Assembly: GCA_027489095.1 (NCBI GenBank)
Contig: JAIYAL010000207.1
Coordinates: forward strand, 1-58,291
Source: Erythrobacteraceae bacterium
GTDB lineage: Bacteria; Pseudomonadota; Alphaproteobacteria; Sphingomonadales; Sphingomonadaceae
DNA length: 58,291 bases
Reading direction: 5' to 3'
A program made the translations under genes and the position numbers. Numbering within the stretch: the first letter of the stretch is position 1; every line of letters starts with the position of its first letter. Positions 34,976 to 46,499 of the stretch are shown here, piece after piece. A model generated the notes under the pieces. That model was not told where the DNA came from. It saw nothing but the letters and a program-made list of their open reading frames with translations, and ran no database searches.

Positions 34976-35986
34976 ATGAGTGCCGATATCGTCCCTCTGC
35001 CGCGCAGCCGGCCGACACTCGATCCGATGCTGTCGCTGACCGCGCCGGGCATGAACTCGGTGAACGCCGTGATCCTCGAGCGGATGCAGAGCGAGATCCC
35101 GCTGATCCCGCGTCTGGCCGGGCACCTCATCTCCGGCGGGGGCAAGCGGCTGCGCCCGATGCTGACCCTCGCAGGGGCCGAACTGGTCGGCTACAAGGGT
35201 ACCCGCCATCACAAGCTCGCCGCCGCGGTCGAGTTCATCCACACCGCGACGCTGCTTCATGACGACGTGGTCGACGGCAGCGAATTGCGGCGCGGCAAGG
35301 CGGCGGCCAACATTATCTTCGGCAACCCGGCAACCGTGCTGGTCGGCGATTTCCTGTTCAGCCGCGCCTTCGAGCTGATGACCGAAGACGGCTCGCTCAG
35401 AGTGCTTTCGATCCTCTCTCGTGCGAGCGCGGTGATCGCCGAAGGCGAAGTCTCGCAGCTTTCCGCCCAGCGCCAGATCGCCACCAGCGAAGAGCAATAT
35501 CTCCACATCATCGGCGCCAAGACCGCCGCGCTTTTCGCCGCCGCCAGCCAGATCAGCGCCGTGGTGGCCGAATGCTCCGAGGAGCAGGAGCGCGCGCTTG
35601 AGGCCTATGGGCGCAATCTCGGGGTGGCGTTCCAGCTCGTCGACGATGCCATCGACTACGATTCCGATGCCGCCGAGATGGGTAAGGACCAAGGCGACGA
35701 CTTCCGCGAGGGCAAGATGACGCTCCCGGTGATCCTCGCCTATGCCCGCGGTAACGAGGACGAGCGCAAGTTCTGGAAGGACGCGATCATCGGCCACCGT
35801 ACCTCGGACGATGACCTCGCCCACGCGATCCACCTGATCGGCAAGCACAATGCGGTCGAGGATACACGAGAGCGCGCCCGCCACTTTGCGCACCGCGCCA
35901 TCGACGCGATTTCGATCTTCCCCGACAGCAAGGCGCGAGCGGCTATGGCCGAAGCCGCGCAATTCGCGGTCGCGCGCGGGCATTGA
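34976..35986 (+). CDS. ispB: Polyprenyl diphosphate synthase (octa/decaprenyl type)
   Basis: 336 residues, a trans-isoprenyl synthase. First Asp-rich motif LLHDDVVDGSELRRG (Asp96-Asp100) and second VDDAIDYDSD (about residues 223-227), with GGGKRLRPML upstream. A small residue set before the first motif fits a long-chain product. It makes the side chain of ubiquinone from farnesyl diphosphate and isopentenyl diphosphate; in sphingomonads this is Q-10, so decaprenyl is likely, but length is not proven by sequence. Its stop TGA abuts the helicase gene. Confidence 0.93.
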   Translation: MSADIVPLPRSRPTLDPMLSLTAPGMNSVNAVILERMQSEIPLIPRLAGHLISGGGKRLRPMLTLAGAELVGYKGTRHHKLAAAVEFIHTATLLHDDVVDGSELRRGKAAANIIFGNPATVLVGDFLFSRAFELMTEDGSLRVLSILSRASAVIAEGEVSQLSAQRQIATSEEQYLHIIGAKTAALFAAASQISAVVAECSEEQERALEAYGRNLGVAFQLVDDAIDYDSDAAEMGKDQGDDFREGKMTLPVILAYARGNEDERKFWKDAIIGHRTSDDDLAHAIHLIGKHNAVEDTRERARHFAHRAIDAISIFPDSKARAAMAEAAQFAVARGH

Positions 35987-36006
35987 GCGGGCTATCGGCC
36001 GGGGCG

Positions 36007-38436
36007 ATGCTCCCCGACCTTCCGATCCACGCCGTTCTGCCGGATATCCGCGCCGCGCTGTCGGAGCAGGGCGCTGCCGTTCTCATCGCGCCGCCGGGCG
36101 CTGGCAAGACAACCGCGGTTGCGCCCGATCTGCTCGGGCAACCTTGGTGCACCGGCCAGATCATCCTCACCTCGCCCCGCCGTGTCGCCGCGCGCGCCGC
36201 GGCCGAGCGTATGGCCGAGGTGCTTGGCGAGGCGCCTGGCGAGACCGTCGGCTACATGACCCGGCTCGACAGCAAGGTCTCCGCGCGCACCCGCATTCTC
36301 GTCGTCACCGAGGCGATCCTGGTGAACCGGCTGGTCGAGGACCCGGAGCTCTCCGGCGTATCGGCGCTGCTGTTCGACGAAGCGCACGAACGCGCGCTCG
36401 ATAGCGACCTCGGCCTCGCGCTGGCGCTCGAGACCCGCAGCGTTCTGCGCGAGGACCTGCGCGTGCTGGTCATGTCGGCAACCATCGACGGCGCGCGCTT
36501 TGCCCGGCTGCTGGGCGAGCGCGCGGCGGTCATCGAAAGTGAAGGGCGCAGTTTTCCCCTGACGATCAAGTGGCTTGGCGGCGATGGCTCGCAGACCACC
36601 GAGGACCGGATGGCTGCGGCGGTGCTGACCGCGTGGCGCGAGGAGGCTGGCGATATCCTCGCCTTCCTGCCCGGCGTGCGCGAGATTGAACGGGTGCGCG
36701 AACGGCTCGAGCCTCGCCTTGCTGGCGTTCCGATCCATCCTCTCCACGGACAAGTGGAGCCTGCTGCTCAGCGCGCCGCGATCCGCCGCGACCCGCAAGG
36801 CCGTCGCCGGATTGTACTTGCCACCGCTATGGCCGAGACCTCGCTGACATTGGATGGGGTAAGCGTGGTGGTCGACTCTGGCCTTGCCCGGCTCGCCGAA
36901 TTCGACCGGGCTGCGGGGACCACCCACCTCGTTACGCGGCGCGCCTCGCAGGCCTCGGCAGCGCAGCGAGCAGGGCGGGCAGCGCGGCAGGGGCCGGGGG
37001 TCGCCTATCGCCTTTGGGAGGAGGCAGGCCATGCCGGCCGCCCCGAATTCGCCCCCGCCGAGATTATGCAGGCTGACCTTGCCCCCCTCCTGCTGCGGCT
37101 GGCCAAGTGGGGGACGTTCGATCCGGCGACGCTGTCGTGGCTCGATCCGCCGCCGGAAGCCTCTGTCGCTGCGGCGCGAACCGCGCTTGAAGCTTTGGGT
37201 GCGCTGGGCGGAGACGGACGGATAACCGCGCTTGGGTCCGCGATCGCTGCGCTGCCGATGGCGCCTGACCAGGCCGCGGCGGTGCTCCACGGCGCGAATG
37301 CTGGGGTCGGCGAGGACGCGGCGCGGCTGGTGATGCTCTTGCAGGAACGCGGGCTTGGCGGGCGCGGCGAGGATCTCGTGCAGCGCCTTGCCCGCTGGCG
37401 CGGCGACCGCGCGCCGCGCAGCGCGGCGGCGGCGCGGATCGCGCAGGGCTGGGTGCGGCAGGCGGAGAAGCTCTCCGGGGTGCTCGGCCCAAGCATTGCC
37501 GCCGACGCTGCCGAGGCTCTGGCAGTCGCCCGGCCCGACTTCGTTGCCCGCCGCCGCGATCCCTCGGGAGAGCATTGGCTGAGCGCGGGCGGGCGCGGCT
37601 ACATGCTCGATCCCAGCTCGCCGCTGGCGCGCGCAGAGTGGATCGTGATCGGCGATGCGCAGGGGCAGGCCAAAGGCGCGCGCATCACCGCCGGGTGCGA
37701 AATTTCCCCCGAGCGCATCCCCGCGCTGTTTGCCAACGAACTGCAGGAACGTGTCACAACCCGCTGGAACGGCGAGAAGGAACGGGTCGAGGCGCGGCGC
37801 GAGCGGCGGCTCGGCGCGATCGTGTTGGCGAGCGTCCCCGAGCCTTCGGCCGACGCGTCACAACTTGTGGATATCCTTGTGGAGAAGGCTCTGGAGAAGC
37901 TGGCGGGACTGCTTCCAGAGGGCTTCCTCGCTCGGGCAAGTTTCGCCGGGGTCGACGCGCTATCGCTCGAGGCATTGCGGGAGCGTGCAGGGGATTGGCT
38001 CTCCCCGCTGCTCACTGGGCGCCGCGATCTCGACCTGCCGCCCCATCGCTATGCCGAAGCCGCGCTGGGGCTGCTCGACTGGAGCGATCGTCAGGCACTC
38101 GACCGTGCCGCCCCCACGCATTTCACCTCGCCCGCCGATACGCGCCACGCCATCGACTACGCGGGCGATGATGCCCCGAGTGTCGAGGTGCGGGTGCAGG
38201 GGCTATTCGGCCTCGATGTGCAGCCGATGATTGGCAGCACGCCGCTGCTGCTCAAACTCACCAGCCCCGGCGGGCGCCCGGTCCAGTCGACCCGCGACCT
38301 GCCCGGCTTCTGGCGCGGCAGCTGGCGCGATGTGGTGAAGGACATGAAAGGCCGCTACCCCAAACACCGCTGGCCCGATCAGCCATGGCTCGAAAAGCCG
38401 AGCATGAAGACCAAAAACGCCTTCAACCGCGAGTAA
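36007..38436 (+). CDS. hrpB: ATP-dependent helicase HrpB
   Basis: 809 residues from the ATG at 36007; an in-frame TTG at 35983 overlaps the previous stop and is less likely. DEAH-box core: Walker A APPGAGKTT, LLFDEAHERALDSDLG, MSATIDG, and motif VI AQRAGRAARQGPG. The C-terminal HrpB-specific part has VARRRDPSGEHWLSAGGRG and ends with FWRGSWRDVVKDMKGRYPKH, the typical HrpB tail. Predicted RNA helicase; its role in alphaproteobacteria is not settled. 159 bp to the next gene. Confidence 0.95.
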   Translation: MLPDLPIHAVLPDIRAALSEQGAAVLIAPPGAGKTTAVAPDLLGQPWCTGQIILTSPRRVAARAAAERMAEVLGEAPGETVGYMTRLDSKVSARTRILVVTEAILVNRLVEDPELSGVSALLFDEAHERALDSDLGLALALETRSVLREDLRVLVMSATIDGARFARLLGERAAVIESEGRSFPLTIKWLGGDGSQTTEDRMAAAVLTAWREEAGDILAFLPGVREIERVRERLEPRLAGVPIHPLHGQVEPAAQRAAIRRDPQGRRRIVLATAMAETSLTLDGVSVVVDSGLARLAEFDRAAGTTHLVTRRASQASAAQRAGRAARQGPGVAYRLWEEAGHAGRPEFAPAEIMQADLAPLLLRLAKWGTFDPATLSWLDPPPEASVAAARTALEALGALGGDGRITALGSAIAALPMAPDQAAAVLHGANAGVGEDAARLVMLLQERGLGGRGEDLVQRLARWRGDRAPRSAAAARIAQGWVRQAEKLSGVLGPSIAADAAEALAVARPDFVARRRDPSGEHWLSAGGRGYMLDPSSPLARAEWIVIGDAQGQAKGARITAGCEISPERIPALFANELQERVTTRWNGEKERVEARRERRLGAIVLASVPEPSADASQLVDILVEKALEKLAGLLPEGFLARASFAGVDALSLEALRERAGDWLSPLLTGRRDLDLPPHRYAEAALGLLDWSDRQALDRAAPTHFTSPADTRHAIDYAGDDAPSVEVRVQGLFGLDVQPMIGSTPLLLKLTSPGGRPVQSTRDLPGFWRGSWRDVVKDMKGRYPKHRWPDQPWLEKPSMKTKNAFNRE

Positions 38437-38594
38437 GACTGGGCTATCGGCGCAGAGCATTTCGGGGCGCGTAAGTGGCCCGCAAGGCCGCCAAGGGGTT
38501 TTGGCACCCGCCCGCAGCGACGCGGCCGCGAGGCCTCAAGCAGCGCAGCGATAGGCCGACAAGAACGCCGCATGAGCGAGGATCGAAAACAAAA

Positions 38595-38873
38595 ATGAGC
38601 GCAAGAATTTACCAGAAGCCCAAGCACGCGATGCAGTCGGGTAAGGCACATACCGATGAATGGGTGCTCGAGTTCGAGCAATCGCAGGCGCGCTTTGCCG
38701 ATCCGCTGATGGGCTGGACGGGAACGGGCGACACCCAGTCGCAAGTGCGCCTGACCTTCCCCGACAAGGGCGCGGCCCGCGCCTATGCCGAGAAATACGG
38801 CATCCCCGCGCGCGTGATCGCCACTCCGCCCAAGCGCCTGAAGCTGCAAGCCTACGCGGACAATTTTCGCTGA
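38595..38873 (+). CDS. NADH dehydrogenase (complex I) accessory subunit, NDUFS4-like
   Basis: 92 residues: MSARIYQKPKHAMQSGKA, WVLEFEQ, DPLMGWTGTGDTQSQVRLTF, AARAYAEKYGIPARV. This is the ETC complex I conserved domain (18-kDa AQDQ/NDUFS4 type) found in alphaproteobacteria and mitochondria. It binds the peripheral arm of complex I. It stands apart from the nuo operon, as usual. The start is at the ATG that gives the family's MSARIY beginning, although the frame is open further upstream. Confidence 0.93.
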   Translation: MSARIYQKPKHAMQSGKAHTDEWVLEFEQSQARFADPLMGWTGTGDTQSQVRLTFPDKGAARAYAEKYGIPARVIATPPKRLKLQAYADNFR

Positions 38874-38911
38874 GTTGACGTTTCCCGCCGCCGACGCCAT
38901 ATGACGGCGCG

Positions 38912-38997
38912 GGAGTCGGGTGGACGTTTGCGTCCGCTCACCGAGTCAGGTCCGGAAGGAAGCAGCTCAGGTGGATTGCGGCGGGTCGCCCGGCTCC
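38912..38997 (+). ncRNA. ffs: Bacterial signal recognition particle RNA (4.5S-like)
   Basis: The apical loop GTCAGGTCCGGAAGGAAGCA (38945-38964) is the SRP RNA core that binds Ffh. The flanks form a long imperfect stem: GGAGTCGGGTGG at 38912 pairs, with G-U wobbles, with the CGCCCGGCTCC that ends at 38997. A short T-run follows. The length of about 86 nt fits the small single-hairpin type. Confidence 0.95.
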
Positions 38998-39012
38998 TTT
39001 ACCCGAAATTCG

Positions 39013-39510
39013 TCATGCCTCGTCGCCGGTGCCTGCGCTCACACGTATCCGCTCGCGCGCGGCATTGCGCGAGCCTGTCGCGGGCACGAGGCCTGCAAAG
39101 CGCCCGAGCCCGAAGGGCGGCATGTTGGCATAGACGCTCTCGTGGGCCCCTGCCGCCACCGCATAGGTCTCGTGATAGATGCCGACCGTCCCGTCGCTTC
39201 CGATCGCCTTGTTGAAGGCGGTCCATGCTGGCCAGTGCTTGGCCTCGCGGTTGCGGGCGTAGGCCTCGAGCGCGTCGAAATCCCGCCAATATTGCAGCAA
39301 CAGGATCTGGCGCGGAGAGGTGAGGGCATATTCCGTCCCGAAGAAGCCGGTATCGGGGTTGGCGTAAAGCTCGCGCAGCATCGGCCCCATCGCCTTGAAC
39401 ACCGGGAGCCACCGCCCGAGCTTGTGGAAGTGGTTGATCCGCATTCCGATCACGAAGACCACCAGCGGGCCGGAATGGTTGTCGGTCATGCGGCCGGGGA
39501 TCATGGTCAT
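39013..39510 (-). CDS. DUF4188 domain-containing protein
   Basis: 165 residues from the ATG at 39510, which has AGGAGAG about 6 bp upstream. The pattern LVVFVIGMRINHFHKLGRWLPVF, MGPMLRELYANPDTGFFG, QYWRDFDALEAYAR and WPAWTAFNKAIG matches DUF4188, a ferredoxin-like-fold family distantly related to antibiotic-biosynthesis monooxygenases. No reaction is known. It sits convergent with the SRP RNA gene and divergent from dnaX. Confidence 0.85.
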   Translation of the reverse strand: MTMIPGRMTDNHSGPLVVFVIGMRINHFHKLGRWLPVFKAMGPMLRELYANPDTGFFGTEYALTSPRQILLLQYWRDFDALEAYARNREAKHWPAWTAFNKAIGSDGTVGIYHETYAVAAGAHESVYANMPPFGLGRFAGLVPATGSRNAARERIRVSAGTGDEA

Positions 39511-39633
39511 GGCGCTCTCCTGCACTCCCGATTATTGATTGCGAATTGAAACTTTTTGGTCAAGCGCGATGATGGTGAAGATCGCCCGCAAGGCTTCGAC
39601 ATTGCCGGATCGCGGGCCTAAGATGGCACGGTG

Positions 39634-41397
39634 ATGAGCGATTCCGATCCCGAACTGCCCGAGGACGACACCGGGCCGACCGCCGCCGAGCTCGAGGCGG
39701 CGGGGCAGAATGCGCTGTTTGGCGATCCAGCGCCTGCGCCTGCGCCTGCCCGGCCGGCCCAAGCCTCGGGACAAGCCTACCGCGTCCTCGCGCGCAAGTA
39801 CCGCCCCCAGACCTTCTCCGAGCTGATCGGGCAGGAGGCGATGGTGCGCACCCTTGCCAATGCCATCGCCCGCGACCGGCTGGCCCATGCCTTCCTGATG
39901 ACCGGGGTGCGCGGGGTCGGCAAGACTTCGACCGCGCGCCTCATCGCCAAGGCGCTGAACTGCGTCGGCCCCGACGGGCAGGGCGGCCCCACGATCGACC
40001 CTTGCGGCCAGTGCGAGGCCTGCACTGCGATCGCCGAGGGCCGCCATATCGACGTGATCGAGATGGACGCCGCCTCCAACACCGGCGTTGACGACGTGCG
40101 CGAGATTATCGAGCAGGTTCGCTACGCTGCGGTTTCGGCCCGTTACAAGATCTACATCATCGACGAAGTCCACATGCTGTCGCGCAATGCCTTCAACGCC
40201 TTGCTCAAGACACTTGAGGAGCCGCCGCCGCACGTCAAATTCCTGTTCGCCACCACCGAGGTCGACAAGCTGCCCGTCACGGTGCTCAGCCGCACCCAGC
40301 GCTTTGACCTGCGCCGCATTCCCGCAAGCCTGCTCGCCGAACACTTTGCCAAAGTGTGCCGCCTCGAAGGGGTCGAGGCCGATGCCGAGGCGCTGGCCAT
40401 CATCGCCAACGCCGCCGAAGGCTCGGTCCGCGATGGGCTCTCGATCCTCGACCAGGCCATCGCCCATGCCGACCTGGACGGCGAGGGCAAAGTCACTGCC
40501 GCCCGCGTGCGCGATATGCTCGGCCTCGCCGACAAGAGCGCCCAGCGCCGCCTTCTCGGCCACCTGCTTGAAGGCGACGCCAAGGCGCTGCTTGGCGCGG
40601 TGGACGAACAATATGCCCTCGGCGTCGAGCCGATTGCGCTGATCCGCGCGCTGATGGATCTCACCCACCGCGTCACGCTGGCGCAGGTCTCGGGCAGCGA
40701 GGCCGACGCGCCGACCGAGGACGAACGCGCCGCTCTGTCCGACTTTGCTGCGCGCCTTGGGGCGGGGGAGCTCCACCGGTTGTGGCAATTGCTGCTCAAG
40801 GGCCATGACGAGGTGCGCACCGGTCCCGATCCGCTGGTCTCGCTGCAGATGGCATTGCTGCGCATCCTCCACGCCGCACAGATGCCCGATCCGGGCAAGC
40901 TGGCAAAACGCATCGAGGAACTGGCGGCGAGCGGTTTTGCCGCCGCGCCTGCGGGCGCCAATGGCCAAGCCGCCGCCGCACCCGCCGTCCCCGCACCTGC
41001 CGCCGCCTCACCTTTGCTTAGCTGGGCCGCGTTGGTCGATCAGGTCGATGCGTCGGGCCAATTGCGCGTCGCCCAGATCATGCGTGATCGGGTGCGGGTG
41101 ATCGAAATCGGGCCGGAGCGGATCGTCTACGAACAGGCTGACACATTCCCCGACGACCCCGCGCCCGATATCCGCGAGGCGTTGTTCAAGGTGACGGGCA
41201 AGCGCTGGATGATCGAGCGCGGCACTGGCGCATCGCAGCCGAGTTTGCGCGAAGCCGCCGAGGCCGAAGCCGCCGCCGAAGATGCGCGCATCCGCGCCGA
41301 CCCGCTGGTCAAGGCCGCCTTCGAAGCCTTTCCCGATGCCGAGCTGATGCCTGCGCAGCCTGCGCGCGCCGCCGCCGGCGGCCCGCCTTGGCATTAG
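39634..41397 (+). CDS. dnaX: DNA polymerase III subunit gamma/tau
   Basis: 587 residues from the ATG at 39634 (a GTG sits directly before it). AAA+ clamp-loader core: YRPQTFSELIGQE, Walker A GVRGVGKTS, the zinc-binding Cys set (NCVG..., CGQCEAC), IIDEVHMLSRNAFNALLKTLEEPP and sensor TTEVDKLP. After domain III (about residue 400) come an Ala/Pro-rich linker and a C-terminal domain like tau's. It loads the sliding clamp. I see no A-AAA-AAG slippery site, so a frameshifted gamma form is not indicated. Confidence 0.96.
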   Translation: MSDSDPELPEDDTGPTAAELEAAGQNALFGDPAPAPAPARPAQASGQAYRVLARKYRPQTFSELIGQEAMVRTLANAIARDRLAHAFLMTGVRGVGKTSTARLIAKALNCVGPDGQGGPTIDPCGQCEACTAIAEGRHIDVIEMDAASNTGVDDVREIIEQVRYAAVSARYKIYIIDEVHMLSRNAFNALLKTLEEPPPHVKFLFATTEVDKLPVTVLSRTQRFDLRRIPASLLAEHFAKVCRLEGVEADAEALAIIANAAEGSVRDGLSILDQAIAHADLDGEGKVTAARVRDMLGLADKSAQRRLLGHLLEGDAKALLGAVDEQYALGVEPIALIRALMDLTHRVTLAQVSGSEADAPTEDERAALSDFAARLGAGELHRLWQLLLKGHDEVRTGPDPLVSLQMALLRILHAAQMPDPGKLAKRIEELAASGFAAAPAGANGQAAAAPAVPAPAAASPLLSWAALVDQVDASGQLRVAQIMRDRVRVIEIGPERIVYEQADTFPDDPAPDIREALFKVTGKRWMIERGTGASQPSLREAAEAEAAAEDARIRADPLVKAAFEAFPDAELMPAQPARAAAGGPPWH

Positions 41398-41424
41398 TCC
41401 CCCGAACGTGATGGAGTACCCCCA

Positions 41425-41766
41425 ATGAAGTCGATGGAAGAGATGATGGCGGCGGCCCAGCAGGCGGCCGAGACCATCAGCAAGCAGATGAACGAAATGC
41501 AGGTGAAGCTCGATTCGATCGAGGTCGAGGGCAACGCCGGCGGCGGCCTCGTGAAGGTGCGCGCCAGCGCCAAGGGCCGCATTCTGGGCGTGGCGATCGA
41601 CGACAGCCTGATGGTGCCTGACGACAAGCAGATCCTCGAAGACCTCGTCGCCGCCGCCTTCAACGACGCCCGCGACCGCGCCGACCGCGTGTCGGAACAG
41701 CAGATGAAGGAAATGCAGTCCTCGATGGGCCTGCCGCCGGGATTCAATCTGCCCGGGCTGGGGTGA
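41425..41766 (+). CDS. ebfC: Nucleoid-associated protein of the YbaB/EbfC family
   Basis: 113 residues. MKSMEEMMAAAQQAAETISKQMNEMQ opens a helical dimerisation arm, followed by the beta-sheet part (VEGNAGGGLVKVRASAKGRI) and MGLPPGFNLPGLG at the end, the EbfC signature. It binds DNA non-specifically. It follows dnaX by 27 bp as in most bacteria, but the usual third gene recR is not next to it here; hairpin repeats and rlmJ follow. Confidence 0.95.
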   Translation: MKSMEEMMAAAQQAAETISKQMNEMQVKLDSIEVEGNAGGGLVKVRASAKGRILGVAIDDSLMVPDDKQILEDLVAAAFNDARDRADRVSEQQMKEMQSSMGLPPGFNLPGLG

Positions 41767-41783
41767 AGTGTTCCAATAGGCGT

Positions 41784-41945
41784 CGCCCCGGACTTGATCC
41801 GGGGCTAGGCTTTTCTTCGTTTCCAGCGTGTTCGTCCAAAGAAAGCCAGGCCCCGTGTCAAGCACGGGGCGACGGAGGTGGGGGTTCAGTGTCCAGCCGC
41901 CACGTTCCGCCTTTCGTCACCCCAGCTTGTGCTGGGATGACGATA
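41784..41945. repeat. Three interspersed hairpin repeats, two with compensatory changes
   Basis: Hairpin A (from 41784) is GCCCCGGACTTGATCCGGGGC. Hairpin B, about 41846-41872, is the inverse of the same element with stem CCCCGTG/CACGGGG. Comparing A with the reverse complement of B, the inner pairs GA/TC become TG/CA, so both members of each pair have changed while pairing is kept. Hairpin C (41915-41945) is CACCCCAGC/GCTGGGATG flanked by CGTC and GACG, a relative of the pair at 3095-3178. They fill the convergent gap between ebfC and rlmJ. Confidence 0.75.
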
Positions 41946-42002
41946 TGATTTCATCCTTGCCAGGAGACACTGGCGGCGATTGATGGGCGTCGTGAGATTT
42001 CT

Positions 42003-42833
42003 CTAAACGACCAACCACTCGGCCGAAATCTCGCCCCGATGCCCCTCCGGTGCCAGCGCGGCGCGCAGGGCTTCCAGCAGGGGCGGCAGGCTTTGCGTGA
42101 AGGCGTAGGGCGGGTTGATGATGAACAGCCCCGCACCGTTGTAGATGCCGGGCTGGTCGGCATCGTACAGCCAATGCTCGACGTTCAGGAATTTCGGGAT
42201 GCCTGCCTTGCGCAGCTTGTCTTTCCAAACAGCATGCGTGGGCCGTTCCTTAAGCGGATACCAGATCACCGTCACGCCGTGCGCCCACTTGCGGTGCGCA
42301 GCGGTAAGAGTGGCAGTGATCCGCGTGCGCTCGTCGGTCTGCTCATAGGGCGGGTCGACCACTACCAACCCACGCGGGGTGCGGGGGGGCAACATCGCCA
42401 GCCACAGCTCGTAGGCGTCGCGCTCATGCACGGCGGCGGGTGCGGTGCGCATCGCGCCGCGCAGGGCATAGGCGTCCTCGGGGTGCTTTTCGTTGAGGAT
42501 CAGGGCATCCTGCGGGCGCAGCAGCTGCGCCAGAATGCGCGGGCTTCCGGGGTACAGGCGGGGCTCTGGCGCCTCGTTTACAGCACGCACGGCGGCGCGG
42601 TAGTCTTCCAGCAGGGGGTTCGCGTCGGCAAAGGCGCGCAGCACGCCTTGTGCGGCCTCTCCAGTGCGTCCGGCCTCGTCGCTGCGAAGATCGTACAGCC
42701 CGCAGCCGGCATGGGTGTCGATCAGGGTCAGCGCGCTGTCTTTAAGCTGCAAGGCCCGCACGAGAGCGATCAGCAGGCTGTGCTTGACGACATCGGCGCT
42801 GTTGCCCGCGTGGAAGGAATGGCGATAATTCAT
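42003..42833 (-). CDS. rlmJ: 23S rRNA (adenine(2030)-N(6))-methyltransferase
   Basis: 276 residues. The N-terminus MNYRHSFHAGNSADVVKHSLL is diagnostic of RlmJ. The SAM-binding region has LIDTHAGCGLYDL, and the catalytic motif IV is VVVDPPYEQ. It methylates A2030 of 23S rRNA using S-adenosylmethionine. Monocistronic by appearance; the small membrane protein gene lies 62 bp upstream on the same strand. Confidence 0.95.
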   Translation of the reverse strand: MNYRHSFHAGNSADVVKHSLLIALVRALQLKDSALTLIDTHAGCGLYDLRSDEAGRTGEAAQGVLRAFADANPLLEDYRAAVRAVNEAPEPRLYPGSPRILAQLLRPQDALILNEKHPEDAYALRGAMRTAPAAVHERDAYELWLAMLPPRTPRGLVVVDPPYEQTDERTRITATLTAAHRKWAHGVTVIWYPLKERPTHAVWKDKLRKAGIPKFLNVEHWLYDADQPGIYNGAGLFIINPPYAFTQSLPPLLEALRAALAPEGHRGEISAEWLVV

Positions 42834-42895
42834 GGCGCGCGGCCTCTAGCCCGCGTTGGCGGTCGCTACCAGAGGCCTATCGGCAATCCGGGGCG

Positions 42896-43327
42896 CTAGA
42901 CCACCTTGCGCCCGAACCCGCCCGTCGTGCGGATCGGAGCGGCGGGCGCAGGCAGAGGCGCTTGCGGAACCTGGGCCTTGGTGTCCATCGCCGCCCGCTT
43001 TTCCATGTGCCGCGCGAAAACCGCGTCGACATCAAAGTCTGAAGTGGTTTCGTTCTCTGCTGAAACCGGAATACGTGCATCGCCGCGCCGCTTGATCTTG
43101 GCTGTGGGCTTGCGCGGCTTGCCGATGATGGCCGTCCACAGGTTTGCAAACGCACTGCGCCAAGCGAAGACGAAGCACAGCGACCCGGCCGTCGCCAGCA
43201 GGCTGTTTCCGAGAGAAACCTGCGTTCCGGCGGCGAGGCCGTCCACGCCCTCTATGTTGGACCCGGGGTAGAGAGTCGCTGCCCCGGTGAGGAGCAGCCC
43301 GCCAATCATCCAATACGCCGGTTTCAT
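42896..43327 (-). CDS. Hypothetical two-span membrane protein
   Basis: 143 residues from the ATG at 43327 (GGAGAG upstream). Two hydrophobic stretches (AYWMIGGLLLTGAATLYPG and LGNSLLATAGSLCFVFAW) are followed by a basic segment (IIGKPRKPTAKIKRRGD) and a cytosolic tail with SDFDVDAVFARHMEKRAA and a Pro-rich end. I do not recognise the family. It lies between rlmJ and the divergent lon gene. No feature suggests an enzyme. Confidence 0.65.
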   Translation of the reverse strand: MKPAYWMIGGLLLTGAATLYPGSNIEGVDGLAAGTQVSLGNSLLATAGSLCFVFAWRSAFANLWTAIIGKPRKPTAKIKRRGDARIPVSAENETTSDFDVDAVFARHMEKRAAMDTKAQVPQAPLPAPAAPIRTTGGFGRKVV

Positions 43328-43485
43328 TGCGTGCTCTCCGGTTGGTCCGGCCACGCTAAAGCATCGGGGTTAACGCGCCGTATCGTGTTCCACAGCTTCT
43401 CCCGCCGCAGCCATTGCGGGGTTCGGGGAGCCTACCCATATTCCCTTCAAAGGCGCTCCCCTCCTGAACGCCGCGGACACAGCAT

Positions 43486-45894
<2,409 letters not shown>

Positions 45895-46138
45895 AGCGCT
45901 AAAAGGTGGGTCTTGCCGCGATTCGCGGCAGGGTCGCACAGGTTTCGTGAAGACGGGCAGCAAGCAAATTCAGGCACCTGACCCCGGTTAGGTGCCGGAA
46001 CCCTTGCGGCTTTTTTCCCAAGGCTGGGACATCGGTGGATTGCCTTTGACAGCCTCGGCAAAAAGCGCTCAAGTCGCCGACTTTCAACTTGGGCGATTCC
46101 ACCGATTCAAAGACATCCTGACACTAGGGGGTTCCGAT
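45895..46138. other. lon-hupB intergenic region with two hairpins
   Basis: Contains TGCCGCG-ATT-CGCGGCA at 45914-45930 and GGCACCT-N10-AGGTGCC at 45973-45996; the latter is followed within 20 bp by a T6 run (46011-46016). One of these may attenuate lon transcription before hupB. The rest presumably holds the hupB promoter, which I could not place. Confidence 0.4.
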
Positions 46139-46411
46139 ATGAACAAGAACGACCTGATCAGCGCCGTTGCTGACGCAAGCGGTCTTTCCAAGAATGATTC
46201 CGCGAATGCCGTTGAGAGCGTGTTCGATGCGATCACCAAAGCACTTTCCGGGGGGGACGAAGTGCGGCTGGTGGGATTTGGCACCTTCTCGGTCGCCAAG
46301 CGCAAGGCTTCGACCGGGCGTAACCCGCGCACGGGCGAGCCGATGAAGATCAAAGCTTCCAACCAGCCCAAGTTCAAGGCAGGCAAGGGGCTGAAGGACG
46401 CGGTCAACTGA
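46139..46411 (+). CDS. hupB: DNA-binding protein HU
   Basis: 90 residues, the standard HU size: MNKNDLISAVADASGLSKNDSA, the arm region VGFGTFSVAKRKASTGRNPRTGE and the end KASNQPKFKAGKGLKDAVN. HU dimers bend and compact DNA. The ATG at 46139 is the family start and follows a GGGGG run. A strong terminator stands 34 bp after the stop. Confidence 0.97.
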   Translation: MNKNDLISAVADASGLSKNDSANAVESVFDAITKALSGGDEVRLVGFGTFSVAKRKASTGRNPRTGEPMKIKASNQPKFKAGKGLKDAVN

Positions 46412-46444
46412 TCGCCGACTGACGCGCACTTCGCGGACAAGAGA

Positions 46445-46482
46445 AAACCCCGTCAGCCAATCGGCTGGCGGGGTTTCTCTTT
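46445..46482 (+). terminator. Rho-independent terminator after hupB
   Basis: AAACCCCGTCAGCC - AATC - GGCTGGCGGGGTTT forms a 14-bp stem with one mismatch and a tetraloop, followed by CTCTTT. It also has an A-run on the opposite side, so it may serve the convergent lipoprotein gene too. Confidence 0.9.
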
Positions 46483-46499
46483 GCCGTTTCGGCAGCCGA

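Noticed and set aside
39634-41397. Programmed frameshift in dnaX
   Set aside because: No A-AAA-AAG or other run of A bases followed by a stem was seen, so only the full-length product is called.
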